Source of the DNA: Glycine soja
Lineage: Eukaryota > Streptophyta > Magnoliopsida > Fabales > Fabaceae
NCBI RefSeq assembly: GCF_004193775.1
Contig: NC_041008.1
Location: 8,758,731 to 8,822,730 of the forward strand
Reading direction: 5' to 3'
DNA length: 64,000 nt
The translations under genes and the position numbers were made by a program. Positions within the stretch are counted from its first letter, which is position 1; each line of letters starts with the position of its first letter. Of this stretch, positions 12,799 to 26,181 are shown piece after piece. Under the pieces are notes generated by a model. It saw only the letters and a list, made by a program, of their open reading frames with translations, ran no database searches and was not told the DNA's origin.

Positions 12799-12805
12799 GC
12801 ACCTC

Positions 12806-13291
12806 AAGCTTCTGTAGTTTTTGTTCCCTTAGTTGGCCCCTTGCACAGGGAAAAATGTCCAATATCAATAAGGGCCCATGTTTTGTGAGAAAAAGCACGC
12901 CTAGTTTGGGAGCTTTTAGACTTTTTTAATTTGTGTGGTGGTATCATTCAATTTTTAGCTCTAGCTAGTGGGAATTGGAAAAGTGCACTTGTTTAGTGCG
13001 GAAGCATGGCCTTGATGGAAAATCTCCAAAATATATGACCTTTCTCCAATTCCTTATTGTATGTGAGCACCATACTTGCATCTTCTTTTCTTGTTTATCT
13101 TTTAATATTCAGACTTTAGAACATAATGGGAAGTAACTTTAACCATTTCCATGAACACCTTACCTCATGGTGCATGAATATTGATTCACAAGTTTCTTAT
13201 TCCAAGACCACAAGGATCATGAGATAGAAGCAATCCTTCTCAAATTAGATAAAATTATTATAAACAACAAAAAGTTGTAGTTTTAAATATT
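12806..13291. other. Upstream region of the bHLH gene
   Basis: Distal promoter and intergenic DNA. No further gene recognised. Confidence 0.3.
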
Positions 13292-13567
13292 GGTTTAATA
13301 TTATTTTTGGTTCATTATGTTTTCCAGTTATTTCACTTTGATACATTAAGTTTTAAAATTTTTATTATGACCCTTTAGGTTTTTGAAATGCATTGTTTTG
13401 GTCATTTTTTAAATTTTCCATTAGAAATGTTAGTGTTTTGTTATCTTTTAAATTTTAAAAGGAACAAAATGATTTGAAAATATAAAAGACCATAATGTAA
13501 TTTTTAAAACTTAATGTATCAAAACAAACAACTAAAAAACATAATAAACTAAAAGTGACATTAAGCC
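13292..13567. mobile_element. Fold-back MITE, Mutator-like
   Basis: Long inverted repeats face each other. The left arm begins GGTTTAATATTATTTTTGG and includes TTGATACATTAAG TTTTAAAA; the right arm on the minus strand begins GGCTTAATGTCACTTTTAG and includes the same TTGATACATTAAG TTTTAAAA. The arms nearly meet in the centre and no gene is enclosed. Target duplication is not clear because the ends have diverged. Confidence 0.55.
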
Positions 13568-14211
13568 TTTTAAAATAATTAAATTTACATAGTAACTACT
13601 AAAAATAGTTACTACTCTAATTTTATTTTTAAAAAAATAAACAACTAAAAAAAATTATCATCTCCTCCAACTACTTTGAGACCTGAAAAGGTAAAAAATA
13701 CAACACCACACAGATTGAACAATGTCAACACATAATCTCACTAGAATCACCTTCATCAATGCATCGTTGTCAACATCGATGATGAGACAATTGTTGTCTT
13801 TAGGTGAGATAGAAATTAGGATTGCAGAGGGAAGTTGCAACAAGGACGAAAGTGACGGTACGACAATGGTCTTTTTGGGTCAGCGACAAGAGACAAAGGG
13901 GCAGAAGGAGAAAAAACTCTTATCCGTTGTGATTGAGAATAATTAGTGAATAAAATCATTGTCGTGATTAAATTGAATAATAATAATATGAAACCGAAGG
14001 CTGTTATTTGTGGTTTCGAATCTATATTTTCTTCACTTAGTGATTTTTAATTTTTAAATAAAAAAGATAGCAGCGATCTTTTCATTATGTTAACTTAACT
14101 ATTTTAAAGTTTAAAGCACTAACAAACACTAATATTTCTAGTGAAAAATTGATAAAAGGATAAAATCATACATTTTGAAAACATAAAATATCAAAATGAA
14201 ACATTTAAAAA
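13568..14211. other. AT-rich sequence with MITE debris
   Basis: A GC-richer patch at about 13720-13900 gives short open frames on both strands but no recognisable domain. The TTTTAGTTAAGT-like margins suggest transposon debris. Confidence 0.3.
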
Positions 14212-14404
14212 TTAAAATTTAATATACTAAAGCGAAACAATGAGAAAATATAATGGATGAAAACTAACATTTAAAATTTAAAATTTAATATACTAAAGCG
14301 AAACAATGGGAAAATATAATGGATGAAAACTAACATTTAAAATTTAAAATTTAATATACTAAAGCCAAACAATGAGAAAATATAATAGATGAAAACTAAC
14401 ATTA
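14212..14404. repeat. 66-bp tandem repeat, three copies
   Basis: AATATACTAAAG begins at 14221, 14287 and 14353, an exact 66-bp period. The units differ by only a few bases (for example AGCGAAAC versus AGCCAAAC). A fourth, more diverged piece lies just upstream. Confidence 0.8.
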
Positions 14405-17400
14405 AACTTTAAATATTTTGTGCAATTGAATATTTAAGGTTCGAATTGAAGAATATTAATTAAACAAAAATAATCCCTCATCATTTAATCCATATGCCTA
14501 ATTGTGTTTGCTAGTTTATACAACATTTGATCAATAAGGGCTTATTTGTTCACTAATGTTTTTAAATTATTTAAGATACAGAATTAAAAAAAATATATGG
14601 GAAAATATATAAAATTATAAAATATTTGTATGATTAAATTCAAGTAAATTCTAAGCATGTTGATAGAAACAACTAAATTATAAAAAATAAATACATAATT
14701 AATTTAAAAATAAAAATAATTTGTGTTATTTAACAAAAATATCTTAAAATATTTAATTATACCAAAGAAACAATTCTATTTATTAAGAATACTTGTACTT
14801 CTTGTTACAAAGTAATATAAATCGATATAGTCAAGGTTTTGTTATTTTCTCGCAAATGCGTCTAATTCTCAATACAAAAACAGTTTCATTCAAAAAAATT
14901 GTACCGATCAAATTGATTTTGTTACGTACGTTACTACTCACTACCGCAGTATTCGTAAGCGTACGAGAATTGCAGCCATAAAATTGTGGATAAAACAGTA
15001 GTATCCGAATGAGATCATTGTTGCCATTTGTGCGTGTGATTGATTACTTTGAGACTATTATATATTACTGTAATATATTTTTCACTCTCTTTTTCAATTC
15101 CTTCTTGTTTTATTGATTTATATGCCTCTTACTAATTTAGGAGTAAGGTGAGTTGTGAGACTTGTAAATTTCACCTTATAAGAGTAACTAAGAGTGTATA
15201 AAAAAGTGTGTTGTTATAATTTTTTTGAATATTTTATTGAACTTAATAATACATTAGGCTAGATTACTTTTTGGTTTTTATTATTTTCTTCACAAAAATA
15301 TAGTGATTAGAAATAAATTTTTTATATAATTATTTTCTTCACCCTGGAAAGATTGTCACTTTGTTTTGTGCCCCATTACAAGCATTACCCTTTGATGAAC
15401 TAGAATTTTCCATATGGTGTTGTGATGTAAACTGTGAACACAAACTGTCATTTTAGAGTGCGATCTTTTGTGCAAGTTGTTGTTCTTCTGGCTTGTCCAT
15501 ACTTGAGGCCACATAAGCATGGTGCTTTATATTCAGTACCATGAACCTTATTGCTCCACCCCATTAAAAGTGTTTACGTAATTGAGAGTATAGAGCCATT
15601 TAGTGAACATGTTGAATGCGCAAGAAAAGGACGAAAATATAGCTTTCTTAGTGAGCAAGTCACATTAAGAGACTGTGTTGGTCAATATATCAACCACCCT
15701 AACATGAATTTCGATGCTGAAATAAAGAAGAGAAATTTTCTTTCACCCAAGATAATTGCTATTTAGTACGAAAGAATTATCATACAAATTGATATACGTA
15801 CCAAGGCTATTTTTTGTTTTATTGAACAAAAGTTAAATAAAAAAGAAATTAACCTGAAAATTCAAAATAGATCTTTGGCTCCGGTGCCACTTGTGTGCAG
15901 GAAAAAAAAGAATAAAGAAATAAAATAAGATGATAGAGAAATGGAAAGAAGTAGAAATCAGAGATAGAAAGAATAAAGAGAAAAGCTCGATGGAGAAGAT
16001 CCAAGTCCGATCAAAATTATATATACTTTTATTTTGAAGTTTTTGTGTTTACATAATCATGCAATAAAATAATTTTCTTCACGAAACATCATTTGGAGTG
16101 TGTGGATTAATATTTGGTAGCTTTTGAATGAAAATTTGTAAGTTGTTTTGTATCATTCAAGTTAACACACATTACATTGAACATATATAACTCTTTTTCA
16201 TATAGATGCTTGGACTCCATTTTAATGCTAAAATACATAGACACATAATTAAATATTTTTCTTTAAAAATTTATCATATGAGAACTTATTCATAATTTTT
16301 TTTTATGAACAAATATTAATTAATAATATTATTAATTTTTATCAATAAAAAAAATTAAATTCATGATTTTTTTTTCCTTTTCTTCATCCTTAATCACTAG
16401 ATCAATTTTATATCTGAGAATTTATTCATAAATTTAATCTTAAAAGCTTATTAAAATGAGTTAAATTTTAAAAAATAATAAAATAAATCCTATTTATAAA
16501 TCCAAACAAATAATCCTCCGTAAGTTGTTTAACTTTCCAACTCCAACACTTTTACGCGATACAACTCATTGTCCTATGTTTGCTCCCACTTTGATTTGAA
16601 CTGATATTTGAGAAATGAATGAACCAAACTTTGAAACAGCCTTCTGACATGTGGGGTGTATGTTTGGCTTGCGGCAGTTCATTCAATTCTCATTAAGGTT
16701 ACATTCTTTGGTCTCACAACCTAAAGAAAGCATATGGGCACTGAAAAGTAGGAGTTGCCCCTATATACACATCCAATTGTAGCCTTGCCAAAAAGGGACA
16801 TGCTTTGATCATTTGCAATTGTAGCATTGACGGCTCGCACACAAAGACAAATTAGAGTTAGTTAACTTTGGGACAACAACGTTTCCTATAGTAGTAAACA
16901 CATTATTACCCTTTTGCAAAAACTACATACTTAGTTTGAAAAAAAAAAAACTAAGTTTGTAAGACCTTATGGACTAGAAGGGATTTTTGGTTGTCATGTC
17001 ACACTCCCCCCAATGGGAAAATATCTTCCATATTATAAACGTGCAATGGTGAAGGTTGCCCATGCATTTGCATTTAAGCCTTAGTATAAATGAAAGGTGT
17101 GCAGCCAAACTAGTTACGCTGAAAGAGAATGCCATATAAAGAATTCCTAGCCTATGGATATGGCTACAATAGGTAGCTATAGGCCGGATTTACCTAACAT
17201 AACTGTAATTGTTTTGACTTTTTTTCATTTGGGGAGCTAAAATGTACTCTCGTGCACTTGTTTTCAAACATCCTTCTTTATCTTGCCTTCAATTTTTTAA
17301 GGTAACATTTCTGATAACCACTAATATTATATATTTTTAAAAGTTAGCAGAGTTAAATACTGGAAAAATGTGAGAGAAAGAGAGGGGTGCCTATCTATCA

Positions 17401-17640
17401 ATATTTGTGAAGTTAATTTTAAGAAAAATCTACTTGGACTTGATTGATTAAACTTTTCAGCAAGTTCTACAATTCTAGCCGTGTTTTAATTTCAAAATCA
17501 CAGATTAAATACTTTTTTTTTTATATATATCTGTGATTATCATGATAAAAAAACTACAAGAAAAATATTAGATAGTATGTTTAGTAAAACTCAAAACATG
17601 TGTATTGATCACTTGAAAATCAAGAGCTATCAATACAAAC
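14405..17640. other. Long intergenic stretch
   Basis: AT-rich DNA without a supported gene. The open frames at 14793-14981 and 15551-15766 show no domain, no homology I recognise and no convincing codon bias. Confidence 0.35.
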
Positions 17641-18120
17641 TTCTACGCTTAAAACGTGAATTTGATTCAAAACTGACACTTTAATGGGTCATGGCTGCCT
17701 ATCATGTAAGCATCTCGGACAATCTGAGCTCCCCTCTGGACATCATGGTGAAGGAATGTCGATAGCAGCAGCACCGAGTCCGGCTTAAAAAAAATACTCT
17801 TTGAGAATGAAGGGATTAGAATCATCAATGACCGCCATGATCATGAGATAAAAAAAGAAATAACTTTAATAAAAAGAAAGAAGTACGGAAGCAAAAACTT
17901 CTAATATCATATCAAAAATGAAAGAAATGAATGATAGTTTTCAAATTCATTTATCAAAGTATTACAAAGGTAATTTATTTATATAAATATAGAGAATAAC
18001 TAACTTTTAGTAACTTCTAGTAACTAACTTCAATAACTTTTAGTAACATAATTAAGTAATTATTTACCTAATTTCTAATAACTTCTAATAACTAACTTCA
18101 ACGTGGCTTAATCGTGATAA
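17641..18120 (-). mobile_element. Copia-like LTR plus leader remnant
   Basis: Read on the minus strand, 18120-17930 has the look of a plant copia LTR: repeated TTAGTTA/AGTTACTAAAAG blocks, CTATATTTATATAAATAAATT and an end ACTATCATTCATTTC. It is followed by TTGATATGATATTAG, a degraded form of the TTGGTATCAGAGC primer-binding site, then by a leader and an ATG with a short open frame (MAVIDDSNPFILKE, about 17833). The second LTR and pol are missing. This is a pattern-based call. Confidence 0.35.
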
Positions 18121-21100
18121 AGAGTTAAATACAGTAAAAAAAGAAAAAGTGAGACAAAGAGAGGGACATCCATATGTCAGATAATTTTGAGAAATTAATT
18201 TTCTGAAAATTTTACTTAGAGTTAACTGATTATACTGAAAATAAAAACTAAATTAATTAATACAAATAAAATAAAGAAAGGACAAAGTTAAACTTGACAA
18301 TAACATGACTTTGGTTCTAATCTGACAAAATCAAACACCATCTGAATTTTGTTTTGGGCACTAAACGTGAAAGTTATCTTTTTCAATTTTCATTGGAAGT
18401 TATCTTCTAAAATTACTATTTTATTTTACTGGTCTTCTAAAATTACTTAAAACAATTAAAAGAGATTAGTTTTTGAGCCTAAGCAAAATAACTTTAGTAC
18501 ATGTAAATATAATTTCTGAATATACAATTTTCCAAATCACGTAAATAAAATTAACTCAAGTTTAAAGTTATAAACCAAAAGTAAATATTTTTTTTTTCTT
18601 TTTCATTCCATTTTATTTTTCTTTAAAGAACGCCAAATAATGTTTTAATTAGTTAGATTCCAATGGCGTTGGATTAATTATTTCACACAAACTCACACAC
18701 GCACACACACACACAAAAAAACCACAAACTTAGGCATATAGACTTAATTAATTTCCTAGAACAAAACTTCCGAAGTTTGGCACCTGAATTAGACCAAAAT
18801 AGATCATAAGTATATATAAGGCATACATCAAGTTCCAGATTGCTAACATATCTTTTATCACACTTTTCCAGTAAGAGTCCACATCTGTAATTAGGTTTTA
18901 TTACATGTTTATATGACAAACAGATGATATTAATGAAGATGAATATAAATTTGGATCCTAAAATAATGTACCATAAAGGTGTCTTCTCCCGTACAATGAG
19001 GAAGTGGACTGTTTTCTTTTAAAAGAAAAGAACAAATTACAGTTTTTTAAAATTTGTAACCCCACTCACATCATATGAAGCCATAAACAGTGCCACCACA
19101 TATCACTACACATAGGCTATATTACGTGGCTCAGTTGCAATCAGCTCAATGTAGTCCAAATATGATATCTTCAACCTAACATGTCCACAGGATTCAACAT
19201 TAATTCCATATTGTTAAATTTTCCTTAAAATATTTATGCAATCATATATTGAACAACCTCGGAAAGATGATAGATTAAGTGACAAAATATGGTCTACTTT
19301 TTTTGGCCCAAAAGATGATTTGATAATTGATATGATGCCCACTTACTTAAATTATGTCTAAATGCATCCTTCACATCTAATGGCCCTGGAAGGAAACATT
19401 TTCAAGGAGAAAAATTGTATAAGTGGGTGCGTATGAAATCAACTATACATGGAAAAGAAAGAAAGCTCAATCTCTCAACAGTCCATTACTACATTAATTT
19501 GATTGTGGTTGAACGATATCATTGATTTTAATATATAGTATTAGTATATTGGAGAGAGGGTTCATTGAATCCTTGGAGTGGCTTATATGAGGTGATTGAT
19601 TGATACAATATCCTTTATAATACTACTGTTAACACACCAAGTTAATTATTCATTTTTGAAGCATCTAATTATTATTTAAACTTTTAATTTGAAGTATATG
19701 TGGCATAATTCCTGCGTTCAAGTTCTCTACACATCATGTATATATTATGTGTGCGAAGTCAGTCATCCTTAGGCCATCTAGAGTGCAAGCAATGTATAGT
19801 ACACAACACGCTTTTGCTTCGTATATCAGGTTAATAAAGAAATTATACCTTACCAATTGGGTCTTATATCCATCACGGCCGGTCAGCCTTTAAATTTTTG
19901 CAATACCAGTTTTAGTTTAGTTCATGATTAACATGAGAATGTAACATTTCATGTTTAATTTGTTTCAAAGTTTTGAAAATTTATTTCAAGACATAACTCA
20001 TTTTTAGGAATATACATTACACATTTTTCTGCACCTTTTTAGTTATTCTCGTGTAAAAAGATGAGGATCTTGTATCCTTATGGAAATAGATGTTATTTTT
20101 TAAAATATAACTTTTCACTTTCCTCTTATTTTATCTTATTTATTTAGTTATTTAATATTTTTTAAAATATTTTGAGGAATGACAAATATTTATCAGACAT
20201 CTTTGATGAGAAATATTCTCAATGATAATATTTTCAAAAATATTATTCATAAAAATATAATTAAATTCGTAAAACAAAGTAAAAAAAATACATGGATAAG
20301 ACTTAAAGAGTTAGGAATACAACTTGTTTTAACTATAAAAAAAATTCATCCAATCCTAGTTATGCTTGGTACTATAAATGGTATAGCTTCAAATTAGTTT
20401 GGTTCAATAAACAAATTATTTGACTTTAGAACCAAATTAAAAACAGCTATGTATTATTATTAGCATTCACTTTTATTCGGCGCAAACACACATTATTTTT
20501 GGAGTAAAAATTGCAGGGACATATAAAGAAAATGAACTAGTTTAGAATTTTAAAGATAATGAAATTAGCAATGACACTGTTAACAATTTTTAGATTAGAT
20601 GTGCTAATTTCCACATGATCATAATTATTTTCCTTGAATTAACAAGAAGTATACACTAGAATAATAAAAGGGGAATCATGAAGAGTAAATAGTATACCTG
20701 ATTTTTACACTATGATTGAATGATATATAAATTGACACGTATAATAAATTTTTTGATTTTTATAAAATTATCTTAAGAATTACATTGATAATAATTTATA
20801 ATTAAATGATAATCTAATTTTTTTACTAATAATATATAAAAATTATACTCAATTATAATACGAAATTTTAAACCCAAATACAATCCGAATTGAAAAAATA
20901 GTAACAAAAAAATAGTTTTGGCCCATAATACATGCTGATATTTTCAGAGTCAACAAATCAGGGTCTTCTATTATTAAAATTAAATAAAATATTGAAAAAA
21001 AAGAGATATAGTCCATAAGTTAACCAATACAAAGAAGATTAGGTAGAGCGAAAATTCAAAGATTAAGAGGTTGCAGAAATCTATAAGTTATTCTTAACTT

Positions 21101-24100
21101 TTTGAAATGTTGTTATCGTAAGTTACAAACTATGAATGTATGCATATAAGGTAAATGCTTAATTTTATATAATTAATATTTATAATAAATAAATATTTTT
21201 TAATATATAATTGTATCTAAACCCTAAAAATTCATCCAGTAAAAAACTTAAAATTCATAATAAATAAATATGTTTGAAAATATAAGTTATATTTTATATT
21301 TATAATGAATAATTTACATTGTGTTATTGGGAAAAAAATTACATTGTGATATCAAATTATTTTTAATTATTGATAATTTATTTTTAAAAATTATTGATAT
21401 TAAATTCAAAGATAGAAATAAAAGGAGATAGATTGAAAGGAAAAAACATTTAAGATCAAATATACAAAATAATAATAATAATTCATAGAAATGATTGAAA
21501 AATATTTTTTTCATGAGAAATGCACATCCAAATGAGAGAAGAAGAAAAAATACTAAGCATGTATAAGATTTTTGACGTAGAAAATGTATAACTGAAAAAG
21601 TAGGAAAGTCAGACTTTAAATAGTATTTAATTTCACGTTAGAGAATTAATTTAAAATTAATTTTACATAATTTTTTTCATATTTGATTTAATATTATAAA
21701 ACTTTAGATGTATGTTAACTTAAAATATTAGTGCACCATTTTCATTAAATCAATAAAGTATGAATGATGAGTTGTGATGACTTTTATTTCCTTTTCTAAG
21801 TTTGTTGCTTTCTCACAACACGGCCCCTTACAAAATGGTTACAGTGCCTACAAGCACACAAAAAGTTTAAAATCTTGAACAAATCTTTAGAAAATTAAAA
21901 GCTCAATCTGGAACAGTTTTTTTTTCAAAGCCTATCTGTTACCAAAGCTGATCAATTTTAATCCCAAAGGCATTTTGTTGGTCATTAATGACGTCACATT
22001 AGTCTCTGTAATTACCATCACACTTGATAAAATGGTCACGATTTAATCATATCATCATAATCATAATAATCATCATTTTTATTATTATCTTTGAGACCAC
22101 AATGTCAAATTCCTGGTTCTCAATCTGAATCACTCTCAATATATTATATGGCCTCTGCTTCTTGGTCTTACTTTTGCGAACAAACTTCTTATGTAATGGA
22201 TCATGCCTGCTTACTTGGCAATTCTACTGTGCTAATTACATGTTTGCTTCATGTCACCATCAACAACATTACAATTGCATTATTGCAAGACAATTTGAAA
22301 AGAAGAAAAAACAAACAAACGGTTACTATCAATTAATTAGGAATTAACTTGAGCCAAAAAGGATAATGGGCAGGGGTTTTAAATTTTACATCTTATACAG
22401 GAAATGGGTGCAAACTAGTTACTACATCTTACAACCACAGTTACTTCTTAATGCTATTGGGGCACCATCAAACATATATAGGCCATTTTTTATATCAAGG
22501 GTCCAATTAATTTATTTTTTCCCATACTTTATGTGGAGTGCATTTTATGTAAGTACTTGTACAACTTAATTTGTCACTCAACCTGTCTAATCTGATGTCA
22601 CGTTTTCAACATCCATATCTATGAGCTATCTAATTGAAACTTTTAACATTCTAGAGATTTATACATTGACAAAACGAAAATGTTATTTTGTAGGTTTGCT
22701 CTTTGCTAGCATGCTGTGTCTTTTGTGCTCTATCCTCCAAGGTTCTATCCCACGCCAAGATTCATCTCAATCACATATTCAAGAGAACAATTGAGTATTG
22801 GGAATTTGAGATTAAATTTTAAATTTTGATTACAATGGAATCAAGTTATTATAGAAGACTTGGCAATTAATTATTTATAGAGAAGATTTGTTTTTTCTTA
22901 TTTTTTACCCAACATACATAAGAAATTTTCATTTTAATTATTGAAAAAGGTACACCTACCACATTGAACTCCAGAACAAAATCTAATTTAATATTAAGTT
23001 ATTTCACATTTTCTTCTATTGATTCTTCAACCAAGTTGATTGAGAAAACGAGATTAAGCAGCCACCATTTATTTCACCTTCTAGGTTGTTCAAGTTTAAT
23101 ATCATCCCTAGATTTGGAAGAAAATTAAACATCTTCATTAGAAGTCAGACATAGCAGAGAAAAATATTATATAGCTTACTGTTCCTAGTGTTTATTCTTG
23201 TTACTGAGTTTTCATCCAGAACCCAATAATGGAAAATTTAAATTTGGACAAAGGAGAACCACATTGAATCTATTCTTATACCAAAGCAGACATCATGGGA
23301 CAATTGACAACCAAGAAAAAACAATGTGGCTGAGTTGTAACTTGTAAGATTCGTAGCAGTGTTTCAATGCCGGCCCACAATACAGCAGCAACAACAATAA
23401 CTGCACGTTTTGATTTGGGAGTATCTATGCTATGTTATGTTTCTATCCAAGGCACGGGGTAACCGTGAAAAGAATATTATGACATAAATTCGTTGATTTT
23501 TTTTTTGTCTAAATAAATTCATTGATTTTATGCATCGTTGATAAATTAGTAAAATATCCATATTAAAGAGAATTATTTTGAGTGTGTTTGGATTGTAGTT
23601 ATTTTGTTAGTGTCCAATCTTCGTTTCTAAGAAATATCAGTTTCGTTGTTTTTGTCTTGTATTTCGTGCTGTAACAAAATCTTCAGAAATTCAAACATGT
23701 ATTTTCAGGAAATAGACTTTGAAGATATAAAAATTAGTGTGCATTTTACAAAATTATTTTTTATGAGAAATAAGACTTTTTAGTAATAAAATATTAGCTT
23801 AAATATACTTTTAAACTGTATAAATAATATTAATATTTTAATTAACCTTTTTTTAAATGATATTTTATTTATTTTTTTAGAAATATGATATGTTCATTAT
23901 CGAAAATTATAAAACTAACCCTCCATCACCGACATAAATTTTACATCTTCTAACAAAGTTTTTTCATACCCACTATCATAAAATCGAACCCATGTCAACA
24001 TGCACCATCAATTTCAATTTACCCTTTATAAGTACGACTGTTTTTAATTAGTTACGTCTTCGATGTTTTAATGCTGTTTACTAAACTTACAATTTACAGT

Positions 24101-24870
24101 GATCAAATTAGATCTTTTGTCTTTTATATTTATTTCAAGTTTCAGTTTAATCTTTATATATTTTTTAATTTGATGTTTTAACTTATTTTCTACTTTGTTC
24201 ATCTTTTTTGCTAAAACCGTTAACACACTTGAGGAAAGTCTTTCACATGAATTAATGGTGGTTGGGTGGCGTGGACCACTTAAAGTACTTGACCTATCCC
24301 AAAGGATTTTCTCTAAAAATACAAAAAGATATTTGTAAGGGAAAAAAAGTCTTTTAAATGAATAACGGGATATTAATTAACAAAATCACATATAACAACC
24401 TACAATTCAGGTTCTTGGTAATGCAAGGTCGTTCACAGCATACAAAATTCTAAAAAATTTCAATAATTTTTATTCGCAAGAATGTGATATTAACTGAATA
24501 AAATATTGAGAGACGAATATGGAGTACAACTCAAGTGAATTTGTTCTTTGAAATAAATAACAGTCAGGTTCCAGCTATCAACTTATATAACCTGTCTCCT
24601 GTTATCGAATAATGTAACCAATGACTATATATTAGTAAGCTGTATTTTTGTTATTCTTCTAGGAATAAGGTGATTCTGTGCAACGAACCTATCCAACTTT
24701 TAATGTTTCACGGGGCAGAGACCATGAAAAGTAAATGGAAGCCGTAAAATGGAATTTATAACAGCAGTGATAGGCTTTTTCTGTCTTTAGAAAAAGCAAC
24801 AAAGTTCATATTGTTCACATTGACAAAATCCCCCCAAAATATGTTGCACTGTATATGAGATTCAAATCAT
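18121..24870. other. Long intergenic stretch
   Basis: No gene can be supported. It contains a (CA)n microsatellite at about 18689-18714 and many short AT-rich runs. The open frames at 18683-18919, 20179-20397, 21314-21514 and 22091-22569 lack recognisable domains. The right end is the promoter region of the MYB gene. Confidence 0.35.
18689..18714. repeat. (CA)n microsatellite
   Basis: ACTCACACACGCACACACACACAC-type dinucleotide run, about 26 bp, interrupted once by a G. Confidence 0.6.
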
Positions 24871-24877
24871 GTGTACT

Positions 24878-24885
24878 TATATATC
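24878..24885 (+). promoter_or_regulatory. Candidate TATA box of the MYB gene
   Basis: TTATATAT lies about 65 bp before the first ATG. The leader would be short. It is weak because the surroundings are AT-rich. Confidence 0.35.
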
Positions 24886-24946
24886 TTGTGTAGGCTAACT
24901 TGCATACTCATTACAAGTCCCTTCATGGTGTTTTGAGTTTTGATCA

Positions 24947-26181
24947 ATGAGACTAGCCATGTCTACTCCTTCCAAGAGCATAATCTGTTCAAGTGAAGAT
25001 GATTATGAACTTAGAAGAGGGCCATGGAGTGTTGAAGAGGATTATCTTCTCACCCATTACATTGCCAATCATGGTGAAGGGAGATGGAATTTGCTTGCTA
25101 TACGTTCAGGTAATCCAAGAAAAACTAAAAAAGAAAATAAAATTTTCTTGTTGCTGATACAATATTTGTTATTTTATATTTTTCAAAACATTTTTTTATG
25201 CCAATTCTGATTATTTGCTTTAATTTTTGTGATGGCTAAATTATCTCAAGGACTAAGGAGAACAGGTAAGAGTTGCAGATTGAGATGGCTCAATTATCTA
25301 AAGCCAAATGTTAAGAGAGGAAATTTAACCTCGGAAGAGCAGCTTTTGATTTTTGAACTACACTCAAAGTGGGGCAACAGGTGCATATCACATAATTACT
25401 AGTTTTGTGAAACTATGCTTATTCAGCATCTTTTGATTCTTAAGAAAGAAGCAAAACTGGCCACTATCAATATGCTAGTCAATTCTAGCATAATATCCTT
25501 TCTTTGAATTCTTATTTCCTCTTTTGTGATTGATGTAGGTGGTCAAAAATTGCGCAACAGCTGCCAGGCAGAACAGACAATGAAATCAAGAACTATTGGA
25601 GAACAAGGATTCAGAAACAAGCAATATATGCGAAATTTGAGGATCACAGAAGAGCAGGATTTGTAGAATTTGTCAAGGGTCTACAGATGACAAGATGTCT
25701 TCATAAATCACAAGAATCATCTCCTTCGGCCATGTCAACCCAAGACCAAGCAATTCCTTTACCTTTTGATGGTGTTACTGTTCCTCATTATTCATCATTT
25801 GGGATTGGGACAACACCAACAATACAAATCACTTGCCATGGAGATCTCAATCATTTGAATCAGCATGAGCAGAACTCAGACTCTGAACACCACAATAGTT
25901 CATGCATTTCCTCTTCAGAATCAGCAAATATCCCAAATATGAGTCAGCCTTTTGGATACACTACTAGTCAATTTCAGGCCTTAGATAACTGTGACTTTGG
26001 CATGTGTTTATATGATGGCTATAGCATAGATAACAATTCCTATGACAGGGATGCCTTGAACCTGACAACCACAATGGTTGCTGGGAATCTGGAACTCCCA
26101 GTGTTTGATTGCCAAACATTAGAAACCAATAGGCTAAACAAGGAATTTGCAAGTAGCACATGGAGCATGGATGAATTATGA
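24947..26181 (+). CDS. R2R3-MYB transcription factor
   Basis: Three exons (24947-25109, 25251-25380, 25539-26181) with GT-AG introns join to 311 aa. The R2 repeat spans about residues 24-75, with tryptophans W27, W47 and W67. The R3 repeat spans about 76-126, with W99 and W118 and the first tryptophan replaced, as is normal in plants. Signature strings are [39 protein letters not shown] and [14 protein letters not shown]. The intron positions match the usual R2R3-MYB pattern. The [11 protein letters not shown] helix and WRTRIQKQ point to the subgroup 19/20 neighbourhood (MYB2, MYB62, MYB108, MYB21). The C-terminal half is serine- and asparagine-rich and ends SSTWSMDEL, an acidic-aromatic tail like that of stamen and stress MYBs. 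These are nuclear DNA-binding regulators; the exact target programme is not evident. A second in-frame ATG (residue 5) could also start translation. Confidence 0.9.
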
